NCBI GenBank assembly: GCA_014764605.1
Contig: JACXWG010000005.1
Location: 1 to 47,840, forward strand
Direction: 5' to 3'
Length of the DNA: 47,840 nt
Source of the DNA: Quinella sp. 1Q5
Lineage (GTDB): Bacteria > Bacillota > Negativicutes > Selenomonadales > Selenomonadaceae
In this document: positions 42,087-47,840 of the stretch, one piece after another
Numbering within the stretch: the first letter of the stretch is position 1
Layout of the letters: each line of letters opens with the position of its first letter
Program-made: the position numbers and the translations under genes
The notes under the pieces: model-generated
Told to the model about the DNA's origin: nothing
Database searches by the model: none
The model's input: only the letters and a program-made list of their open reading frames with translations

Positions 42087-43126
42087 TGTCTCCGCCTCCG
42101 AATCAATATCCGCTTATAAATCTTCTTGCCGCCAATGTAAAGCGCAGGGCACAACGAGTAGCCGTCGACGCCATACGAACCCGCATTGCCGACGATTTCA
42201 AATTGAGCGGGATTGTATTTGTCAAGGAAAGTGATAGGCACGCCCATAACCCCGAAATAGTCAACGGGGATAAATGCCGTCTTCGGAACTTCGATTGCGT
42301 CGTAGTTGTCGTAGTGCGGGAAAAGCTCCGGCTCCTCGGCGTAGTGTTTGAATAGCAGTATGTCTTCATGCCGCTTGCGAACGTCCAGATTCGTGAACCA
42401 ATGAACGCCCGAATTCCTAATCATGCCTTCGCGGTGTTGCGTTGAGGCGGCAACGTCTTCATAAGGACTGCGGAAAAAGCCAACCATACCCCTGAAGCCG
42501 TAGCCGAGCCAAAGCTTATTCTCTTTAATCAGCGGGAAAATTTCTTTGTAGGTTATGGCGTTCATGTTGCCGATAATGAGGAACTTTTTATCGTAAGCTA
42601 TAAGTTGGGCGACGTATTCGCGGAAAAGGCTAAAGGGCGGGTTCGTAACGACGACATCAGCCTCCTTTAGGGCGTCGACGCATTCAGGCGAGCGGAAATC
42701 CCCGTTGCCCTCCAGATACGTTACGACGTTGCGATTATTTTCCAGTAGCAGTTTGACATCCGCCAAATCAGCCGCGCCGTCGCCGTTCAAATCCGTAACC
42801 TCCGTGACTTCAAGTTTGATAGCCTGGGTTCGCTTGTCGAAGTGCGGATTATAGTTTTGCGTCCCGAAAAAGTCCAATTCCGTTTGGACAATCGGCGAAC
42901 CGGCGTAGCACGTGGCGATTACTTTGCGCAAACCGAGCTGATTAAAGTAAATCATGAAGTACTTAAAGAAATCGGACTCGTAAGGGTCATCGCAATTGCA
43001 AAGAACAGTCTTGCCCGCGAAAAACTTTTGATAATGCCATAACTCGTTTTCAATGTCGCGGATTTGCGTATAGAACTCGTCCTTCTTAGCCTTAGCCGCC
43101 GAGTTTAGGTTCTTGTTGCCTGCCAT
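42083..43126 (-). CDS. EcoRI-family adenine DNA methyltransferase
   Basis: 347 residues, with the N6-adenine motif IV TNPPFSLF (161-168) preceded by KGNGDFRS-like EGNGDFRSPEC, and a DLNGDGAADLADVKLL calcium-loop-like insert (112-127) that I recall in this family. It lacks an adjacent EcoRI-type endonuclease; the neighbour is a DUF262-HNH protein. ATG after TTGGAGGAAA inside the end of cobQ (22-nt overlap). Specificity unknown. Confidence 0.85.
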   Translation of the reverse strand: MAGNKNLNSAAKAKKDEFYTQIRDIENELWHYQKFFAGKTVLCNCDDPYESDFFKYFMIYFNQLGLRKVIATCYAGSPIVQTELDFFGTQNYNPHFDKRTQAIKLEVTEVTDLNGDGAADLADVKLLLENNRNVVTYLEGNGDFRSPECVDALKEADVVVTNPPFSLFREYVAQLIAYDKKFLIIGNMNAITYKEIFPLIKENKLWLGYGFRGMVGFFRSPYEDVAASTQHREGMIRNSGVHWFTNLDVRKRHEDILLFKHYAEEPELFPHYDNYDAIEVPKTAFIPVDYFGVMGVPITFLDKYNPAQFEIVGNAGSYGVDGYSLCPALYIGGKKIYKRILIRRRRQ

Positions 43127-44568
43127 AAAATTTCCTCCAATAGGTTCATGTTCAGATTATCGCGAACGACACGAGCTAGGCGGTCGAAACTCTTCTGCTT
43201 TTCGGCGCGGACGTTTCGTGTTGAGGCGAGCGGCTTAAGTCCTTTCTTGCGGCGGACGGCGTTTAGGATTTGTCTGCGGAAGTCGTCGTTGTCAAAGATG
43301 CCGTGGACGTAAGTCCCGAAGACATTGCCCGCCGAGATAATTTTTTCTCCGTGCAAGTTGCTGTCGCCCGCGTGAATTTCGTAGCCGTCAAGGTCGCGGC
43401 TTAGAATTCGACTGCCGAGGAATTCAAAATCAACATCAAGCCTAACTTGCCGCGTGAACTTATCGGCGGTGAAGGTCGTTTCAATCGGCAGGAGGTTCAG
43501 CCCGTCAAGTTCAGTGTGATTCGATTCAGTGCACAGTGGGTCAAAGATTTTATCGCCGAGCATTTGGAAGCCGCCGCATATCCCGACGACAGCCGCGCCG
43601 CCCTTAGCAAGACGCAAAATCTTATCGGCAAAGTGATTGGCACGCAAGGCAAGCAAATCTTCGGAGGTGTTCTTACTGCCGGGCAAAATGATAATGTCCG
43701 CCGCGTCGAGTTCGTCGGGGTTCGTGGCGTAGAAGAGATTAACATCAGCCTCGCCCGCCAAGCTGTCAAAGTCCGTGAAGTTCGAGAGCTTGCCGAGCCG
43801 CACAACCGCAATCGTCACGTCGCCTGCCGAAGAAGTTTTATCGTCCAATGACACGGAGTCTTCATCGTCAATGCCGAGCCTGTCGATAAACGGAACGATA
43901 CCGAGCACGGGCTTAGAAGTTTTCTTCTCTAGAAAGTCGACGGCGGGCAACAGGAGATTGACATCGCCACGGAACTTGTTAATCACCAAACCTTTGACAA
44001 GTTCGCGTTCGTCATCGTCGAGAAGTTCAAGCGTGCCGACTAGGGAAGCCAACGCCCCGCCGCGGTCAATGTCAGCGACTAAGAGCACGGGCGCATTGAG
44101 ATACTTGGCGACGCGCATATTGACAATATCGTTAGCCTTTAGATTGACTTCGGCGGGTGAGCCGGCTCCCTCAATTATAATCGTATCGAATTCGGCGGAA
44201 AGTTTTTGAAGAGCCGCCTTGACTGCCTCGAAGGCTTTTAGCGAGTAGCCTTGATGATAAGCCGCCGCACTCATGACGCCGACCGCCCGACCGTTGATTA
44301 TGACTTGGGAAGTTTGGTTGCCCGTGGGCTTTAGCAATACGGGATTCATTTCGACACGCGGCGCGAGGTTAGCCGCCTCCGCCTGTGCGACTTGTGCGCG
44401 TCCCATTTCCAGACCGTCAGCCGTCACGAACGAGTTTAAAGCCATATTTTGAGCCTTGAACGGGGCAACGCGTCGCCCTTCCCTAAAGAAGATTCTACAA
44501 AGCGCGGCAGTCAATATGCTCTTGCCCACGTGCGAGCTTGTCCCTTGAATCATTAAGTACTTAGTCAT
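43105..44568 (-). CDS. cobQ: Cobyric acid synthase CobQ
   Basis: 487 residues. DTBS-like N-terminus with P-loop GTSSHVGKS and FKAQNMALNS; glutamine amidotransferase domain with the nucleophile in GICGGFQMLG and YVHGIFD. Amidates four carboxylates of adenosylcobyrinic diamide. ATG at 44568 after AAAGGTGATG. Overlaps the GNAT gene by 4 nt and the methylase by 22 nt. Confidence 0.96.
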   Translation of the reverse strand: MTKYLMIQGTSSHVGKSILTAALCRIFFREGRRVAPFKAQNMALNSFVTADGLEMGRAQVAQAEAANLAPRVEMNPVLLKPTGNQTSQVIINGRAVGVMSAAAYHQGYSLKAFEAVKAALQKLSAEFDTIIIEGAGSPAEVNLKANDIVNMRVAKYLNAPVLLVADIDRGGALASLVGTLELLDDDERELVKGLVINKFRGDVNLLLPAVDFLEKKTSKPVLGIVPFIDRLGIDDEDSVSLDDKTSSAGDVTIAVVRLGKLSNFTDFDSLAGEADVNLFYATNPDELDAADIIILPGSKNTSEDLLALRANHFADKILRLAKGGAAVVGICGGFQMLGDKIFDPLCTESNHTELDGLNLLPIETTFTADKFTRQVRLDVDFEFLGSRILSRDLDGYEIHAGDSNLHGEKIISAGNVFGTYVHGIFDNDDFRRQILNAVRRKKGLKPLASTRNVRAEKQKSFDRLARVVRDNLNMNLLEEILWQATRT

Positions 44569-45005
44569 GTCATCACCTTTTCCATTGCAAGATAAGCGTC
44601 CTGTTCGCCGTAAATCGAGAACGCAACGAACCCGCACTTGTTAAGGTAGAAGTGGACGTTTCGTCTATCAAGCCACGGCGTCGACGCGTACCAAACCTTT
44701 GTATCGGGGTAAAGCCTCTCAATCGCTTGCCACGCCGCAAAGCCGATACCCGAATTCCTCTTGCCTGCCTCCACGAAGAACAGCGATAATTTATTGTGCT
44801 TAGTCTCGGCGTTTATCATAAGGACTGCGCCGCCGACGATTTTTTTATCTGCGATGATATTTAGGAGCGTGGCGCGTGTCTTGTCGAAAAAACTGGGCAA
44901 ATCCTCGTCGCGGAATTTATTCGTGCCGTCAGCCCTGCGGAAGGCGGCTTGCAAGTCGTCAATAAAGCGTCCTCTATCAGTCGTCGGGGCAAGCTCAATA
45001 GTCAC
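44565..45005 (-). CDS. GNAT-family acetyltransferase
   Basis: 146 residues. The acetyl-CoA loop appears as KRNSGIGFAAWQAIERLYP, with core strands before and a YLNKCGF segment after, typical of GNAT. Placed between cobU and cobQ with 4-nt overlaps on both sides. Substrate unknown. Confidence 0.8.
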   Translation of the reverse strand: MTIELAPTTDRGRFIDDLQAAFRRADGTNKFRDEDLPSFFDKTRATLLNIIADKKIVGGAVLMINAETKHNKLSLFFVEAGKRNSGIGFAAWQAIERLYPDTKVWYASTPWLDRRNVHFYLNKCGFVAFSIYGEQDAYLAMEKVMT

Positions 45006-45559
45006 AATTTCTCCTCCAACTTCTTCAGGTCGACTGCCACGCCCGCCACCGTCAAGAAGACTTTATCGGCGTTCGCGGCGAACATTTGATTGGCGAGTCC
45101 GGCTAAGTCTCTGAACCTTCGCGCCAATTTGTTTTCTGGGACAATGCCTCCGCCAACCTCGTTGCTTACAAAGATTATCACGGCGTCTGACTTCAAGGCG
45201 GCGTCGATTAGTCTTTGAATCTGCTCGCGCAGATTTTTATAAAGCTCGGCTTCGTCATCAAGGTCAGCGGTGCAAAGGAAATTGCTAACGTAAATCGTCA
45301 CGCAGTCGAAGAGAATTGCGCTGAAGTCCGCCGCCGCCGTGGAAACCATTTCTTCTGCCGCAAAGGGGGCTTCAAAGGTCGTCCAGTTATTTCCGCGCCT
45401 TTGCTGATGAATTTTAATCCGATAAGCCATTTCTTCATCAAAGATTTGAGCCGTGGCAATGTAAGCCGCCTGCCCGCCGCCGAGTTTAAGCGCGAGCCTT
45501 TCCGCAAAGGAACTTTTGCCGCTACGAGCCCCGCCCGTCACTAAGATTATCTTGCCCAA
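45002..45559 (-). CDS. cobU: Adenosylcobinamide kinase/guanylyltransferase CobU
   Basis: 185 residues. P-loop GGARSGKSSFAE and the CobU motifs EVGGGIVPENKLARRFRD. Phosphorylates and guanylylates adenosylcobinamide in B12 assembly. TTG start after GGAGGTGAG. First gene of the operon with GNAT, cobQ, methylase, DUF262-HNH, trkH and fbp. Confidence 0.94.
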   Translation of the reverse strand: MGKIILVTGGARSGKSSFAERLALKLGGGQAAYIATAQIFDEEMAYRIKIHQQRRGNNWTTFEAPFAAEEMVSTAAADFSAILFDCVTIYVSNFLCTADLDDEAELYKNLREQIQRLIDAALKSDAVIIFVSNEVGGGIVPENKLARRFRDLAGLANQMFAANADKVFLTVAGVAVDLKKLEEKL

Positions 45560-45637
45560 AGTCTCACCTCCGCTTAGTTGTAAAAAATTTTTTATTCTAC
45601 CTTGAAGCTTTAATCCCTACTGCGCCGCCGGAAAAAT

Positions 45638-45666
45638 TTGACTAAGGTTAAGGCGTGAAGTATAAT
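45638..45666 (+). promoter_or_regulatory. SigA-type promoter of the SigH-like gene
   Basis: TTGACT (45638-45643), 17-bp spacer, TATAAT (45661-45666). Confidence 0.75.
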
Positions 45667-45693
45667 CAGCGCGTAAAAAATGGAGGAAACGAA

Positions 45694-46446
45694 ATGAAAT
45701 CGAACGTTGAAAATTCTTTCGAGAGCGAGATTGCCAGCGAGTATGCCAAATATGAATCGCTGACCGATGAAGAACTTATCGTTGAGATAAAGGAAAAGAA
45801 CAATCCTTCGGCAATGGATTATCTGATTCAACGCTACAGGAGTTTTGTTAGGGCAAAGGCGCGTTCCTACTTTCTAATCGGCGCGGACAGGGAAGACATA
45901 ATCCAAGAGGGCATGATTGGTTTTTTTAAAGCTGTGCGCGACTTCAAGAGTGATAAGCTGTCTAGCTTTCACGCCTTCGCCGAGCTGTGTGTCACGAGAC
46001 AAATCATCACGGCGATAAAGACCGCCACCCGTCAAAAACATATCCCGTTGAACTCTTACATATCGCTGAACAAGCCGATTTACGACGAAGACTCCGACCG
46101 CACGTTGCTGGACGTGATTAGCGGCGTGAAGGTCGCCGACCCCGAAGAGCTCATCATCAGCCGCGAAGAGTTTCTAGCTATCGAAAAGAAAATGTCCGAG
46201 ATTCTCAGCCAACTTGAATGGGAAGTGCTTATGGCTTACCTTGACGGCAAATCTTATCAGGAGATAGCCGTGAGCTTAGACCGGCACGTTAAGTCAATCG
46301 ACAACGCCCTGCAACGAGTCAAACGCAAGCTTGAACGCTACGTTGCAAGTCGCGGCGAGGCAATCGACATCGGTACTGTCTATCGCGGGTTGGCAACGCT
46401 TGACCGTCACATGAAACCACCTGCCACATTGAAACCGAACAGCTAG
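45694..46446 (+). CDS. sigH: SigH-like RNA polymerase sigma factor
   Basis: 250 residues. Region 2 with DYLIQRYRSFVRAKARSYFLIG and DREDIIQEGMIGFFKAVRDF; region 4 with EVLMAYLDGKSYQEIAVSLDR and KSIDNALQRVKRKL; this pattern fits Spo0H/SigH rather than SigA or ECF sigmas. A ~35-residue C-terminal tail is extra. SigH controls stationary-phase, competence and early sporulation genes in other Firmicutes. ATG after TGGAGG; a further upstream frame start overlaps the promoter. Ends with TAG. Confidence 0.85.
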   Translation: MKSNVENSFESEIASEYAKYESLTDEELIVEIKEKNNPSAMDYLIQRYRSFVRAKARSYFLIGADREDIIQEGMIGFFKAVRDFKSDKLSSFHAFAELCVTRQIITAIKTATRQKHIPLNSYISLNKPIYDEDSDRTLLDVISGVKVADPEELIISREEFLAIEKKMSEILSQLEWEVLMAYLDGKSYQEIAVSLDRHVKSIDNALQRVKRKLERYVASRGEAIDIGTVYRGLATLDRHMKPPATLKPNS

Positions 46447-46470
46447 GCGTCCGCAGAGGATGCCTTTTTA
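46445..46470 (+). terminator. Terminator of the SigH-like gene
   Basis: AGGCGTCC and GGATGCCT pair around a 5-nt loop, followed by TTTTT. Confidence 0.8.
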
Positions 46471-46487
46471 ATTTTGGAGGGAGAACC

Positions 46488-47123
46488 TTGTTTAATCGTA
46501 AAAAGCTTTTGAGTTGCGGCTTTGAAGTCGACGGAGGGAATTTTATTCGCCGCCAAAAAATTTTAGACGAGCTGACCTTGACGGTTATAATCGACGGGCG
46601 AGGCTCTGTCACTACAAAAATTTTCGACGCGGACGGCGAGCCTTACACGTTGCACTTGGTCGAGGGCGCAAGCGGCAGTTTCGTCGGGAGCGTCAAGGCG
46701 GAGTGTGAGCGCGTCTTAGCTGACGTTCGGGAGCAATGCTTTGATGCGCAGAACTTCAAAGCCCCGCAGACGTTGCGACTGGTTGAACACGTCCGCGAGA
46801 CCTTTGACGATAAGCCGGAGTTCCTCTGGGAAAAATATCCGAACTTCGCAGTTTTCCGCCGCAAAGATAATCGCAAATGGTACGCGCTGATTGCCAACGT
46901 CCCGAAGAGATATTTAAAGCTCGGCGGCGACGAAGAACTTGAGATACTAAACGTGCGCATTGAGCCAGAGGAGCTTGATAATCTTGTTGACGATGAAAAA
47001 TATTTTCGTGGGTGGCACATGAATAAACGCTCGTGGCTGACGGTGCGCCTTGACGACTGCTTGACTGATGATGAAATCTTCACGCGGCTTGAGCGGAGTT
47101 ATCAGCTTGCAAAGAAAAAATAA
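46488..47123 (+). CDS. MmcQ/YjbR-family protein
   Basis: 211 residues. The C-terminal ~100 residues match the MmcQ/YjbR (CyaY-like fold) domain: LWEKYPNFAVFRRKDNRKWY and FRGWHMNKRSWLTVRLD. The N-terminal ~90 residues are a second, less clear domain. TTG start with GGAGGGAG upstream. Biochemical role of the family is uncertain. Confidence 0.8.
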   Translation: MFNRKKLLSCGFEVDGGNFIRRQKILDELTLTVIIDGRGSVTTKIFDADGEPYTLHLVEGASGSFVGSVKAECERVLADVREQCFDAQNFKAPQTLRLVEHVRETFDDKPEFLWEKYPNFAVFRRKDNRKWYALIANVPKRYLKLGGDEELEILNVRIEPEELDNLVDDEKYFRGWHMNKRSWLTVRLDDCLTDDEIFTRLERSYQLAKKK

Positions 47124-47136
47124 TCTGTGCTATATT
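47107..47136 (+). promoter_or_regulatory. Promoter of the ACT-UPF0210 pair
   Basis: TTGCAA (47107-47112), 18-bp spacer, TATATT (47131-47136), overlapping the end of the MmcQ gene. Confidence 0.55.
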
Positions 47137-47155
47137 CTGCGCCGAGGTGATAAAC

Positions 47156-47425
47156 ATGAAATTAATTGTGACAGTCGTCGGCAGAGACCGCATAGGGATA
47201 ATCGCCAGCGTGACGAAAATTCTTGCCGATAACAACGTAAACATCTTGAGCATCAACCAAAACATCTTGGACGGCTTCTTCAACATGATTCTGTTCGCTG
47301 AGGCGTCGGATAATAAACTGCGTCTGGTCGACCTGCAAGCAAAGCTCCGCGAACAGGGCGAGGCTATCGGCGTGGAGATAAAGACTCAACATCAAGACAT
47401 TTTCGACGTAATGCACAAGATTTGA
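47156..47425 (+). CDS. ACT-domain protein (UPF0237)
   Basis: 89 residues, a single ACT domain (VTVVGRDRIGIIASVTKILAD and a following ILDGFFNMILFA strand). Matches small UPF0237 proteins that are regularly paired with UPF0210, as here. ATG at 47156 after GAGGTGA. Likely a regulatory small-molecule binder; ligand unknown. Confidence 0.9.
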   Translation: MKLIVTVVGRDRIGIIASVTKILADNNVNILSINQNILDGFFNMILFAEASDNKLRLVDLQAKLREQGEAIGVEIKTQHQDIFDVMHKI

Positions 47426-47437
47426 GGAGGCGCGGCG

Positions 47438-47840
47438 TTGATAACGATTGAAGACATACTCGAAACGAACCGAATGATAACCGAGAATAAACTCGACGTT
47501 CGGACGATAACGCTTGGCATTTCGCTTAGGGATTGCGCTCATCCGAACTTGCGCGACTTCTGCCGCAACGTCTACGACAAGATAACGCGTTCGGCAGAAT
47601 TTCTCGTTAAGACGGGCGAGGAGATTGAAGCTGAATACGGCGTCCCTATTATCAACAAAAGAATTTCCGTTACGCCGATTGCCATTGCCGCAGAGGGTTG
47701 CAAGGCTGAAAGCTACGTGCCCATAGCCGAGACCCTCGACCGTGCCGCTAAGGAAGTTGGCGTTAACCTTCGAAAGTTACGAGTCAAAGGAAACGTCATC
47801 AGAGAAGGGGCTCAGAAAAATGGCAAATGGATCATCATTC
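47438..47840 (+). CDS. UPF0210 (PFL/DUF711) family protein, 5' part, with abnormal final segment
   Basis: TTG start after GAGGAGG. The first ~110 residues are a clear UPF0210 N-terminus: LDVRTITLGISLRDC, YGVPIINKRISVTPIA and LDRAAKEVGVN. In the family this is followed by FIGGFSALV; here the frame instead reads LRKLRVKGNVIREGAQ up to the window edge. The last ~70 bp may be an insertion, a rearrangement or an assembly junction. The rest of the gene is outside the window. Confidence 0.8.
   Translation, partial: MITIEDILETNRMITENKLDVRTITLGISLRDCAHPNLRDFCRNVYDKITRSAEFLVKTGEEIEAEYGVPIINKRISVTPIAIAAEGCKAESYVPIAETLDRAAKEVGVNLRKLRVKGNVIREGAQKNGKWIII

Noticed and set aside
45560-45654. Cobalamin riboswitch upstream of cobU
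   Set aside because: The gap is only about 95 bp and shared with the divergent SigH-like promoter; no B12-box was recognised.
16-47840. tRNA, rRNA, CRISPR arrays and complete insertion sequences
   Set aside because: I looked for T-arm-like GGTTCGAAT sequences, regularly spaced identical repeats and transposase motifs and saw none that hold up.

Overview
The window looks like the chromosome of an anaerobic Gram-negative Firmicute (Negativicutes/Selenomonadales-like). Firmicute markers are a SigH-type sigma factor, a class III Fbp, ComEA, RbgA/YlqF, a dnaG-rpoD-era cluster and an ACT/UPF0210 pair. Gmd, a UGM-like flavoprotein and a YddA-type ABC protein suggest surface-polysaccharide or envelope functions. 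Rubrerythrin/rubredoxin proteins and SufCB point to anaerobic metabolism. The lineage is inferred from gene content. No tRNA, rRNA, CRISPR array or complete insertion sequence was found.

Layout. 1-861 is the 5' part of cydC (minus). 862-1241 is a repeat-rich regulatory gap. 1242-1783 is an MqsR-type toxin with a short MqsA-like antitoxin. 1821-5856 carries ylqF and, upstream of it, a GT2-serA-comEA operon (minus). 5930-9280 has larE (plus) facing a rubrerythrin polyprotein and an MBL-rubredoxin protein (minus). 9458-10744 is lysA-like. 10799-12601 is a lone DUF262/HNH protein. 12720-15680 (minus) holds rpsO, queC, a CPYC thioredoxin-like protein, a SEC-C methionine aminopeptidase and a stand-alone MetH reactivation domain. 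15884-20386 is dnaG-rpoD-era. 20390-20720 contains a compact locus with the architecture of a type I toxin-antitoxin module. 20825-24015 is an EAL phosphodiesterase, a mutarotase-like protein and sucC without sucD. 24115-28875 is an SPFH/zinc-ribbon protein and sufC-sufB-aroA. 28872-31029 (minus) is a small anchored protein and a YddA-like ABC transporter. 31147-34659 is a surface-sugar module (gmd, putative glycosyltransferase, UGM-like flavoprotein). 34687-37565 is a small ORF and alaS, which is broken by an in-frame TAG. 37618-45559 (minus) is a tightly overlapping operon: cobU, GNAT, cobQ, EcoRI-family methyltransferase, DUF262-HNH nuclease, trkH, fbp. 45694-47840 holds a SigH-like sigma factor, an MmcQ/YjbR protein, an ACT protein and the start of a UPF0210 gene.

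The points most worth a second look are: (1) the toxin/antisense-RNA locus between era and the EAL gene, with a 26-residue hydrophobic peptide and two convergent TTGCAN-16-TATAAT promoters; (2) alaS interrupted by UAG although UAG is a normal stop elsewhere in the window; (3) an RpoD with a tandem duplication of its region 1.1-like module; (4) an MqsA-like antitoxin lacking both the zinc cysteines and the HTH domain, beside a set of inverted and tandem repeats; (5) a methyltransferase plus DUF262-HNH pair built into a cobalamin/potassium operon by overlapping start and stop codons; (6) SigH-like promoter sequences at dnaG-rpoD, the EAL gene, cydC and ylqF, in a window that also encodes a SigH-like factor.

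Coordinates of starts were chosen from ribosome-binding sites. TTG starts are common here, and several genes use good Shine-Dalgarno sites with TTG.
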